This document shows, in pieces, positions 24,665-31,909 of a DNA stretch of 41,169 bases (position 1 is the stretch's first letter; each line of letters opens with the position of its first letter). Source of the DNA: an uncultured Fibrobacterota bacterium (lineage in GTDB: Bacteria > Fibrobacterota > Fibrobacteria > Fibrobacterales > Fibrobacteraceae). The notes beneath the pieces were generated by a model. It searched no databases, was not told where the DNA came from, and saw only the letters and a list, made by a program, of their open reading frames with translations. The position numbers and the translations under genes were made by a program. Location: the NCBI GenBank assembly GCA_903876665.1, contig CAIRAY010000189.1, forward strand, positions 1 to 41,169. Direction: 5' to 3'.

Positions 24665-26488
24665 GTGAGTCAGCAAATCCCATTTTACCGCAGCTTTCGC
24701 TTCCGCTTTGTCTTCTTAGTGGTGGGAGTGCAATTCCTATTTGTGCTGGTAGCTGGGATATATTTTATTCGTCAGCAGGCCGAAGCAGAAACGCAAAAGG
24801 CCTTTGCCTCGAATGCCGGTAGCTTAAAGGTGGTATCTTCGTTTGTTCGTAATGGCATGAATGCTTTTGGCGAAAACCTCAATTTGCTGGCGGTCACTTC
24901 GGCGATGGGGTCATTCGATCCAGAGGAGTCGGGAAAGCTACTGAAGACCTATAAAGTGTCGTCCCTGTTTATTTCAGGGGAAAGAGTCTCGCTTTACGAC
25001 AATAACAATAAATTGGTTTCCGACAATATCATGGTTGGCGGAAAGAAGGACACCTCAGGGTTCAATAATTTTTGGGACGTTGAACCCCTGCATATCTATA
25101 TGGGACCCACGCGCTGGGCGGGATTCTCCCCCACCCGGACTTTTGGTGTGACGGTGCAGAATCCGGCTCGGGCCAATGGTGTACTCGTTGCCGATTTTTC
25201 TTTTCGCAGGTTGTCTTCATTTTTGAATGACTACCGCATTGGTTCCAAAGGTTTTGTGGTTTTGGTCGATGGTGGCGGAGCTATTTTGTTCCATCGGGAG
25301 CCCAGGTGGACTAAGGAATCCGTTCCTGTCTCCCAGCTGGGATTCAGGGATTTTAACGCCAAGCAGTTTAAAGTAAAAGACCCCATGTTTGTAACCTTGT
25401 CTGATTCCGTCGAATACATGGTAAATTATTTGTGGGATCCAGGCACCCGGATTGGATATTTGGCCTTGCAACCTAGGCAAGAAATTGAAGCTATGGTTTC
25501 TTTGGTCCGCAATAGCATGATTGTCCTCTTTCTTTCGTTGCTGATCATTATGACCCTGTTGTCCGCCTGGATTTCGTCCCTTCTTTCCCGGCCCTTGTTG
25601 CTTCTTTCTGAAAAAATGCTTCTAGTCAAGAACGGCAATTGGGATGTTGAATCGGGAATTCATCGGACCGATGAAATCGGCATGCTCGCTGAAATTTTCG
25701 ATACCATGAGAGAGTCTATCCGGAAATACATTCTGGAGCTTGGCGCGCATCGGGATCGCTTGGAAATTGAGGTTGCAAATCGCACGGATGAGTTGAACAA
25801 AGCAAACAAAGTGTTGCAGTTGATGTCCCGCACGGACGACCTTACCGGTATCCCCAATCGCCGTGACATCATGGAGAAAATCCGTTACGAAACCTACCGT
25901 GCTCAACGCAATAATCGTCCCATTGCATTTTTGTTGGGTGACATCGATAAGTTTAAGTCTTTTAATGATACCTATGGGCATGATTGCGGTGATGGTGTGT
26001 TGCGGACTGTTGCTCAGGCCATGCGCAGCATGCTCCGCAAGCACGATTACATTGCCCGTTGGGGTGGTGAAGAATTCTTAGTTGTGCTTCCTGAGACTGA
26101 CCTGGATGGATCTCATATTGTTGCGGAGCGCATTCGGGCCAAAGTTGAATCGACCGAGTACCAGTATGGTGGCAAGACTTTGCGTGTGACGATAACCATT
26201 GGTGTGGCCATGTTTGACTATCGTCTGGGTGTGGAACGGAGTATTTCCCTTGCAGACCGAGCCCTATATCTGGGTAAGGATAACGGGCGAAATCGTGTAG
26301 AGTACTGGGATGCAGGGCAAACCCCTCAATCCGAGTATGACGCAGCCGCCCAAGAAGTGGCCATCAATGGTGGAAACGAGTTTGATTTGCCCACGGATGT
26401 CCTGGACAAGCTGGAATCCGAGCGACAGAGAATTGACCAGGCCGAAAACGGAGATTCGGAATCCCCGCGGAGTGATTCTGTTTCGTAG
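24665..26488 (+). CDS. Cache-HAMP-GGDEF diguanylate cyclase
   Basis: The 607-aa protein starts with GTG 2 nt after the binding-protein stop. Layout: TM1 (about 13-35), a 245-residue periplasmic domain of dCache type (FVVLVDGGGAILFHREP and NYLWDPGTRIGYLALQP are typical strands), TM2 (about 283-306), HAMP (about 307-360), a short coiled coil, and GGDEF (about 395-550) with GGEEF (467-471), GDIDKFKSFNDTYGHDCGD and the I-site RKHD (458-461). It should make cyclic-di-GMP under product control. The last 55 residues are an acidic, Ser/Asp-rich tail. Together with the tethered binding protein it makes a plausible two-part ligand sensor. Confidence 0.94.
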   Translation: MSQQIPFYRSFRFRFVFLVVGVQFLFVLVAGIYFIRQQAEAETQKAFASNAGSLKVVSSFVRNGMNAFGENLNLLAVTSAMGSFDPEESGKLLKTYKVSSLFISGERVSLYDNNNKLVSDNIMVGGKKDTSGFNNFWDVEPLHIYMGPTRWAGFSPTRTFGVTVQNPARANGVLVADFSFRRLSSFLNDYRIGSKGFVVLVDGGGAILFHREPRWTKESVPVSQLGFRDFNAKQFKVKDPMFVTLSDSVEYMVNYLWDPGTRIGYLALQPRQEIEAMVSLVRNSMIVLFLSLLIIMTLLSAWISSLLSRPLLLLSEKMLLVKNGNWDVESGIHRTDEIGMLAEIFDTMRESIRKYILELGAHRDRLEIEVANRTDELNKANKVLQLMSRTDDLTGIPNRRDIMEKIRYETYRAQRNNRPIAFLLGDIDKFKSFNDTYGHDCGDGVLRTVAQAMRSMLRKHDYIARWGGEEFLVVLPETDLDGSHIVAERIRAKVESTEYQYGGKTLRVTITIGVAMFDYRLGVERSISLADRALYLGKDNGRNRVEYWDAGQTPQSEYDAAAQEVAINGGNEFDLPTDVLDKLESERQRIDQAENGDSESPRSDSVS

Positions 26489-26493
26489 ATTTG
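26486..26493 (+). promoter_or_regulatory. Promoter -10 TAGATTTG inside the cyclase stop / dacB-like start
   Basis: TAGATTTG, then AATCT, then ATG at 26499. The TAG stop codon of the cyclase gene forms its first three bases. TAGATT-TG-AATCTA (26486-26499) is also a perfect palindrome reaching the A of the ATG. Confidence 0.6.
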
Positions 26494-26498
26494 AATCT

Positions 26499-28679
26499 AT
26501 GAAACTGTCCATCCTGGTTCTCCTCCTTGCGTCCTTTGTCGTCGCAAAACCCCATCGGTCTTCTTCAAGTCTGGCGTCCTCCAGTTCGTCCTCCTCCTTG
26601 TCGCTTGAAAGCCGAATCCAAAGGGCCGTGGATAGCTTGTTCCCCAAAGCCCGCATTGGACTCGCCATTCGTAGTTGTCGTTCGGACTCTTTGCTGAGGC
26701 AAATCGGCGCTGGGGATTGGTTCACCCCGGCATCTACCCTCAAGGTGGTGGTTACCGCCACGGCCCTCGATACCATGCCCCTGGATTGGATGCCGGTCAC
26801 CAGGCTCTCCCTGGATGGGGTGATGAAGGGGCGAACCTTTATCGGACAGCTACGGGTTATTGGGGGTGGTGATCCCAATATTTCTTCGCGGTATTTTCCG
26901 GATGCCTTGACTCTTCCCCGGATGATGGCCGATTCACTGAAGCGTGCTGGAGTCGATACGGTTCGAGGGGGGATCGTTCCGGATCTGTCCTGGTTTCCGG
27001 GTCCTTCGAAACCCCAGGGCTGGCGATCCTATTTTTTTGATACCTGGTACGGAGCTTTGGTCTCTCCTCTTTCCTTTAATGATAATGTATATCTTCTAAA
27101 AATTTCTCCGGGTGAAAAAATCGGGGATTCAGCCCGCGTATCTGTTTTTCCTGATGTCGGGTTTGTGGATATTCAAAATAATTTGCAAACCGGGAAGGGC
27201 GCACGAACCCAGATTGTTCATTTGCTGGATTCTGCTACAAATAAACTAACGCTTTCTGGGGTCGTTGGGGTCAAGGGTAGTGGTGAGGCCATGGTGCTTC
27301 CGGTGAGAAATCCTGCGGGGTATTATATTGCGGCACTGCAACGCGCGCTGCTTCAACGCAACATTGCCTTTATTCCCGACGGGAAGGTGCAGCCCAGCAG
27401 TTCCCGTCAAGTATTTGAATTTCGTAGTGCACCATTATTGAGCATTCTGGATGAGGTCAATCAGCGGTCCCAGAATTTGCATGCTGAGACCTTGCTTCGT
27501 AATGTCGGCGCATTCCGCTTCCAGGATGGAACCACGGAAGGCGGGGTTCTTGCAGAAAAACTATTCTTGCGGAAAATGGGCCTTTCGGCTGAGGACTTTT
27601 ATTTGGTGGATGGTTGTGGGCTCTCCCCGGACAATAAGGTCAAACCGGGTCAAGTCAGTCTTTTGCTTTCAAAAATGACCCATCATCCACAAGGAGTCCT
27701 GTTTGCTTCAAGCATGGCTCAGCCCGGAGTTACGGGATCGGGAGCGAAGCGCTTGTCCGGACTCGATGTGGCTCATCAAGTTCGCATCAAAACCGGTTTT
27801 ATTGCGGGCGTCCAGGGATTAGTCGGCTATATGGGCACAAGCTCTGGCGATAGCCTTGCGGTCACGCTCTTTTTGAATGGATACAGGGGTTCCGACAGTA
27901 AGGCCCGGGATTTGATGGATACGCTTTGGACTTGGATTGCCCACAACTATAACGCAGAATATGAAACCCTCAAAGAGGCCCGCTCCCTTTGGTTTGAGGC
28001 TGATTCCCTTCATGGGTATCGGAGTCGTCTGGATTATTTTTCCAAAAGGCTTATGGGGAGGCCCTATCTGCTGGGGCCGACGGGAGAAGGAATCGGTGCC
28101 ACCATAGATCCCAAGCCACGGATCAACCTTTCCCAATTTGATTGCGTAACCTATTTGGAGCATGTCATGGCTCTGGCCAAAGCTTCTTCCGCAGATAGCG
28201 TGTTTGATGTGTTGCAACGGATTCGGTACCAAAAGGGGCATATTGACTTTGCCTTCCGCAAGCATTATTTCGTTGAAGATTGGATTGGAAAAAGTCCTGA
28301 GTCCGTTGAGCTGATGCGGGTCCCCGGTGACTCCCTGATCGTGCGACAGATGGACAAGAAGGCGTTTTTTGCAGCCAAGAATTTGATGTGGCCCGGTGAG
28401 AATCCCCAAACGACCATTCCATTTCTTCCCCTGGACCGGGCAATCGAGTGGTCTAAAAAATGGAGTGGTCCTGATACCCTGATCGGAGTTGGCTTTATGA
28501 GCAATCTGCCGAGCATTTGTGTGTTCCATACGGGGTTTTTAATCGCCAAATCTGGTGAGCCTTTGCGGTTTCGGCATGCATCCCAGCTTCGGGGCGAGGT
28601 GACGGAGCAATTCTTGGGGGAATACTTGGAGTCCAAGCGTGGCAAGACTCCGGGGATCGTTCTTTATGGATTTAAGTAG
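26499..28679 (+). CDS. PBP4-type D-Ala-D-Ala carboxypeptidase/endopeptidase fused to DUF1460
   Basis: The 726-aa secreted protein has a signal peptide (cleavage near A16), a poly-serine linker (21-35) like those common in Fibrobacter, an S13 peptidase domain and a second enzyme domain. S13 motifs: SxxK as STLK (79-82), SxN as SQN (324-326), KTG (431-433); DGCGLSPDN has Cys where DGSGLS is usual. From about 515 the sequence is DUF1460 (N-acetylmuramoyl-L-alanine amidase-like, NlpC/P60-related): FSKRLMGRPYLLGP, FDCVTYLEHVMALA with the presumed nucleophile C549, IRYQKGHIDFAFRKHYF with a candidate His. Both halves act on peptidoglycan stem peptides, so this may be a two-activity wall remodeller in the periplasm. 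ATG 26499 was chosen for the signal peptide; an in-frame extension inside the cyclase gene is not used. Confidence 0.9.
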   Translation: MKLSILVLLLASFVVAKPHRSSSSLASSSSSSSLSLESRIQRAVDSLFPKARIGLAIRSCRSDSLLRQIGAGDWFTPASTLKVVVTATALDTMPLDWMPVTRLSLDGVMKGRTFIGQLRVIGGGDPNISSRYFPDALTLPRMMADSLKRAGVDTVRGGIVPDLSWFPGPSKPQGWRSYFFDTWYGALVSPLSFNDNVYLLKISPGEKIGDSARVSVFPDVGFVDIQNNLQTGKGARTQIVHLLDSATNKLTLSGVVGVKGSGEAMVLPVRNPAGYYIAALQRALLQRNIAFIPDGKVQPSSSRQVFEFRSAPLLSILDEVNQRSQNLHAETLLRNVGAFRFQDGTTEGGVLAEKLFLRKMGLSAEDFYLVDGCGLSPDNKVKPGQVSLLLSKMTHHPQGVLFASSMAQPGVTGSGAKRLSGLDVAHQVRIKTGFIAGVQGLVGYMGTSSGDSLAVTLFLNGYRGSDSKARDLMDTLWTWIAHNYNAEYETLKEARSLWFEADSLHGYRSRLDYFSKRLMGRPYLLGPTGEGIGATIDPKPRINLSQFDCVTYLEHVMALAKASSADSVFDVLQRIRYQKGHIDFAFRKHYFVEDWIGKSPESVELMRVPGDSLIVRQMDKKAFFAAKNLMWPGENPQTTIPFLPLDRAIEWSKKWSGPDTLIGVGFMSNLPSICVFHTGFLIAKSGEPLRFRHASQLRGEVTEQFLGEYLESKRGKTPGIVLYGFK

Positions 28680-28796
28680 GGCTCTCTGACTATTCCAAGT
28701 TGGAATGGTTTGTTCTGTTTTCTTTAGCCTCTATCGGATTTTTAGATATAAGTTGTAATGGTTCTCCTCTCTGGTTCCCTCCTTTATGGGGATTGG

Positions 28797-28828
28797 GCCT
28801 GGGCTTTCCGAAGCCCAGGCTTTTTTTT
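28797..28828 (+). terminator. Rho-independent terminator
   Basis: The perfect 10-bp stem GCCTGGGCTT / AAGCCCAGGC (28797-28806, 28811-28820) with loop TCCG is followed by eight T (28821-28828). It ends the dacB-like transcript. There is no matching T-run for the minus-strand response regulator. Confidence 0.92.
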
Positions 28829-28860
28829 CGGCTGATTTGAACCGGGTCGCCAAAAAACAA

Positions 28861-29361
28861 TTACCGCAACAACACTTCAATGGCTTCGCTGTCGCTTGCC
28901 AAAATGTCCAGGCCGCCAATCTCCAGGATATTTTGGAGATGCTGGTTGGATAAACTGATGTTCCCTGTTTGATTGCGGAACGATCTTTCGTTCCATAACC
29001 GGAACGCCATTCGAATGGATGCGAAAAGGATGCTAGGTGGACTATTCTTGACCACGTACCCATAAGGAGAGATTTGCTCGGCTTTCTCTACATACTCCTT
29101 TTCATCGTGGTTCGAGAGAAAAATGATGGGGATATTTTTGACTTCAAGGATCTGCTTCGCGACGGCCATTCCATCAATTTCGTCGCCAAGGTCAATATCC
29201 ATAAGGATCAGGGCGATGTCGGAAAAGTTGAAGATTGCAGCGATTGCATTCTGGGCATTAAAGGCTTGCTCAATTTGATAACCCTCCCGTTCCAGGATGC
29301 GCTTAGTAAGGTGTGCCGTAATCCGGTCGTCCTCTACAAGCAAAATTCGATTTTGATTCAT
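28861..29361 (-). CDS. Response regulator with receiver domain and short C-terminal extension
   Basis: The 166-aa protein has an intact receiver: acidic EDD (10-12), phospho-acceptor D55 in LMDIDLG, the S83 region (FLSNHD) and K105 (VVKNSP). The 45 residues after the receiver (about 122-166) hold no DNA-binding motif that I recognise. It may act through protein contacts or be a phosphorelay intermediate. GAGGA lies about 5 nt before the ATG. No kinase is adjacent; the nearest hybrid kinase is 5 kb away. It is divergent from the TIGR02147 regulator. Confidence 0.88.
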   Translation of the reverse strand: MNQNRILLVEDDRITAHLTKRILEREGYQIEQAFNAQNAIAAIFNFSDIALILMDIDLGDEIDGMAVAKQILEVKNIPIIFLSNHDEKEYVEKAEQISPYGYVVKNSPPSILFASIRMAFRLWNERSFRNQTGNISLSNQHLQNILEIGGLDILASDSEAIEVLLR

Positions 29362-29409
29362 TCAATCCTCGCAAGAAATAGTCAAATCGAGCGTCTATTA
29401 TTCTAACAT

Positions 29410-29415
29410 ATTATA
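29410..29415 (-). promoter_or_regulatory. -10 TATAAT for the response regulator
   Basis: Minus-strand GGGTATAATA lies about 48 nt upstream of the ATG, giving a leader of about 40 nt with a Shine-Dalgarno. The same ten bases, GGGTATAATA, occur on the plus strand at 29523-29532. Confidence 0.5.
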
Positions 29416-29525
29416 CCCCGTACCCATTGATTTGGAGGCCTTTTTGCTCGAGTAAAATTGAAATTTGGTGGCTTGACTTGTCACCACAATTTTGCGTAGG
29501 CATCTGCAGGTGCAAATATGTTGGG

Positions 29526-29531
29526 TATAAT
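29526..29531 (+). promoter_or_regulatory. -10 TATAAT for the TIGR02147 regulator
   Basis: Plus-strand GGGTATAATA lies about 78 nt before the ATG at 29609. No clear -35 is seen. A near-perfect inverted repeat TGGTGGC...GTCACCA lies upstream (about 29466-29487). Confidence 0.5.
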
Positions 29532-29574
29532 ACGAACAGAAAAATGGCTGTATTCATGGAAACGCAATCTCAAA

Positions 29575-29592
29575 ATGTGTTCAAATACACAT
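29575..29592. promoter_or_regulatory. Inverted repeat ATGTGT-TCAAAT-ACACAT before the TIGR02147 gene
   Basis: Perfect 6-bp arms with a 6-nt centre, downstream of the -10 element and 16 nt before the start codon. The position fits an operator for autoregulation, or a hairpin in the leader. Confidence 0.45.
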
Positions 29593-29608
29593 GAAGATAG
29601 GATGCAAA

Positions 29609-30439
29609 ATGAATAACGAATGTTTGAACATTCTTTCCTATACTGATTATCGAGTATACTTACGCATGGCGATAAAGGACAAGGGAAGCCGTCTTTCTAC
29701 GCGAGGTCTTGCGATTCGACTGGGAATCCATAATAGCACTTTGGTAAAAGTGCTTGGGGGTCAACGCCATCTGAGTGAGTCTGCGATAAGCCTTTTCGCT
29801 GATTATCTAAAAATGGAAGGACGGGATCGGGAATATTTTATCGAAATGGTGGCTTTCGGTAAGGCAAAATCCGATTCGCTGAGGCAAATATTTTTAGACC
29901 GGATGATTTCGCTGGGGTATGATAGTCGCGTTAGCCTTTTGCCCTATCAATACCGGTTTTACCAACGATGGTATTATTCTGCGCTAAGGTCGTGTCTTGA
30001 ATATTTTCCTTTCGATGGGCAGGACTATAAATCCCTTGGAGCCCATTTGGCACCGGCCATCACAGCTCGGGAGGCACAGGAGGGCGTCCATTTATTGGAA
30101 AGCCTGCAGTTGATTCGGTGGGATGAAAGTGTTAAACGCTATCAGCTGACCAATGAGCACATCAGCACTGGGAGGCACGCGCAAAGTCCGGAAGTCCTTG
30201 CCTTTCATAAAGACTCGATAAAGTTGGGCATTCGATCCGTGGATGAAGTGGATCCAACCTTGCGTGACATCAGCGCAATCTGCATGGCCATTCGACCCCA
30301 GGCAATCCCGGCATTAAAGGCGATTATTCGCGATTTCCAACGACAGGTTGTCGGAGTTGCGGAACAAGTAAGTAATCCAGAGTGTGTTTATCAATTGAAC
30401 GTACAATTGATTCCATTAACGGAGATGAAACGTGATTGA
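29609..30439 (+). CDS. TIGR02147 family regulator (HTH plus DUF4423)
   Basis: The 276-aa protein opens with the family's hallmark ILSYTDYRVYLRMAIKDK, followed by a lambda-repressor-like helix-turn-helix (about 28-70; STRGLAIRLGIHNSTLVKVLGGQRHLS in parts) and the DUF4423 region to the end (DRMISLGYDSRVSLLPYQYRFYQRWYYSALRSCLEY). TIGR02147 proteins form large paralogous sets in Fibrobacter and Bdellovibrio; their function is undetermined, and a DNA-binding role is inferred from the HTH. I prefer the ATG at 29609 (TAGGAT upstream) over 29591. The stop lies inside the next gene (8-nt overlap), which encodes a lipoprotein. Confidence 0.88.
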   Translation: MNNECLNILSYTDYRVYLRMAIKDKGSRLSTRGLAIRLGIHNSTLVKVLGGQRHLSESAISLFADYLKMEGRDREYFIEMVAFGKAKSDSLRQIFLDRMISLGYDSRVSLLPYQYRFYQRWYYSALRSCLEYFPFDGQDYKSLGAHLAPAITAREAQEGVHLLESLQLIRWDESVKRYQLTNEHISTGRHAQSPEVLAFHKDSIKLGIRSVDEVDPTLRDISAICMAIRPQAIPALKAIIRDFQRQVVGVAEQVSNPECVYQLNVQLIPLTEMKRD

Positions 30440-31517
30440 CCGATTCTTCTTTGGTCTTATGATTGCTTTTTCAAGCCTGCTATTTTCCTGTTCTCATCCG
30501 GATGCGGTTGCAGGGAATACCAGTTCAACGACCAACGAGGTTTCCATGCAAATTGTAGGTCTTGACGGACTTCCTGCAGCAGGAGCCAGGGTGCTTGCCC
30601 ACAGGAATCATGGGTATTTGGCCAGGAGCGCGTCGTTGAATGATTCGGTGATTCGCGGATTGGCAGACAATTCGGGAACGGTAACGCTAATGCTTGAGCC
30701 CCAAACCTATGACTTCTACGCTCAAAAAGATTCAATGGCAATGTTATGGAGTCAAAGGGTTGCGGAGCATCAGGCAATCATTCAGCAATTATCCCCAGCG
30801 CAGGCTGTTGAATCTGCCTTCCTGATGTTGTCCGGTGATTCAAATTCAAATGAATTCTTTTTGAATGGATGGACCTTGGCTTCCTTGTCCACGGGATCGG
30901 CTGTTTGGCTACCCTCGGGAGGATATGCACTAAGTCATACGCAGGATGGAAGCCTGTTGACTGCAAATTGGAATTTGATTTGGGGATCCAATTCAGTCCC
31001 GCCGGAATGGAATACCAACTATTTGCTGCTTGACGACTTTGCTGATTCCACTCGTCCCTCGTCTTTTCCATGGCTTGGGTTCGGAAGCTGGTATGTCACA
31101 AAATCGGGTGAAACCCAGTTTACGGGTGGCTATGCAAAAGGTTTTCGTATAGAAAATAGCGCAATCACAATGGATTACGCGCTCAATGGGAATGGGGCCT
31201 ACGCGATTCTGGGCTTCTCATTTCTGCAAGGCTTGGATCGCTTCTCCGCTGACTTTTCTGGACTCGACAGTTTATGTGTCACATCTTCCGATACCGGGAA
31301 TTTGTTGCTGAAGCTGGAGAATATTGACGCGAAAACTGGAGCAAAGGCTACGATAGATCTAACGGGGATCGGAAGGCAATGTTTTTATAGGTCGTCTTTC
31401 GATTCGCTCCAAAATCTTGCAACCGTCAATAACATTAGCTTTGTTCGTCAAGCAGGCTCCTCGCTTAGTTTTGAATCCGTTGAAATTTGGGGGTTGGCGG
31501 GTGATGCCTGGCAATGA
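30432..31517 (+). CDS. Lipoprotein with Ig-like and CBM11-like regions, partner of the TIGR02147 regulator
   Basis: The 361-aa product starts with GTG at 30432 (GGAG 7 nt upstream) and overlaps the regulator gene by 8 nt. Lipobox LFSC places the lipidated cysteine at 20. Residues about 35-105 (MQIVGLDGLPAAGARVLAHRN to LEPQTYDFYAQKD) look like a carboxypeptidase-regulatory or SpaA-type Ig fold. Residues about 198-358 (LLLDDFADSTRPS to SLSFESVEIWG) look like a CBM11/CIA30-type beta-sandwich, a carbohydrate-binding fold in several cellulolytic bacteria. Both domain calls are from pattern only. Coupling to a regulator suggests a surface sensor or a target of its control. Confidence 0.78.
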   Translation: MIDRFFFGLMIAFSSLLFSCSHPDAVAGNTSSTTNEVSMQIVGLDGLPAAGARVLAHRNHGYLARSASLNDSVIRGLADNSGTVTLMLEPQTYDFYAQKDSMAMLWSQRVAEHQAIIQQLSPAQAVESAFLMLSGDSNSNEFFLNGWTLASLSTGSAVWLPSGGYALSHTQDGSLLTANWNLIWGSNSVPPEWNTNYLLLDDFADSTRPSSFPWLGFGSWYVTKSGETQFTGGYAKGFRIENSAITMDYALNGNGAYAILGFSFLQGLDRFSADFSGLDSLCVTSSDTGNLLLKLENIDAKTGAKATIDLTGIGRQCFYRSSFDSLQNLATVNNISFVRQAGSSLSFESVEIWGLAGDAWQ

Positions 31518-31555
31518 ACCGTATGTTTGAAAAAGAAGAAATGGGGAATCGTTTG

Positions 31556-31563
31556 TAAATTTG
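31556..31563 (+). promoter_or_regulatory. Promoter -10 TAAATTTG for the DUF486 gene
   Basis: TAAATTTG, then GGGC, then ATG at 31568. No other ribosome-binding sequence is visible. Confidence 0.6.
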
Positions 31564-31567
31564 GGGC

Positions 31568-31909
31568 ATGCTGAAAGTTGCTTTGACTACTGCGGGAATG
31601 CTGGTTCTTTCGAATCTGTTTATGACTTATGCCTGGTATGGGCATCTGAAGTATTTGGGGAACCGGCCTTGGTTTGTGGCGGCACTGCTTTCCTGGGGTA
31701 TCGCCCTTTTTGAATACTTGCTTCAAGTGCCTGCAAATCGCATTGGTTACACACAACTGTCTTTGGCTCAGTTGAAGATTATGCAAGAGGTAATCTCTCT
31801 TTCGGTCTTTGCGCCCTTCGCAATTTTTGTGATGGGTCAACCGTTCAAGATGGATTACCTTTATGCAGGGGTTTGTCTGCTAGGGGCTGTTTACTTCATT
31901 TTCCGGTAA
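31568..31909 (+). CDS. DMT family protein (DUF486)
   Basis: This 113-aa inner-membrane protein has four helices (about 6-24, 34-52, 70-90, 95-112). The sequence ALLSWGIALFEYLLQVPANRIGY followed by LAQLKIMQEVISLSVFAPFAIFVMG is characteristic of the DUF486/COG3169 group of the drug/metabolite transporter superfamily. The substrate is unknown. Its end overlaps the GH44 gene by 14 nt on the opposite strand. Confidence 0.9.
   Translation: MLKVALTTAGMLVLSNLFMTYAWYGHLKYLGNRPWFVAALLSWGIALFEYLLQVPANRIGYTQLSLAQLKIMQEVISLSVFAPFAIFVMGQPFKMDYLYAGVCLLGAVYFIFR

Noticed and set aside
23145-26488. Incomplete ABC transporter operon
   Set aside because: No permease or ATPase frame exists in either flank; the neighbours are aroA, a cyclase and a cell-wall enzyme.
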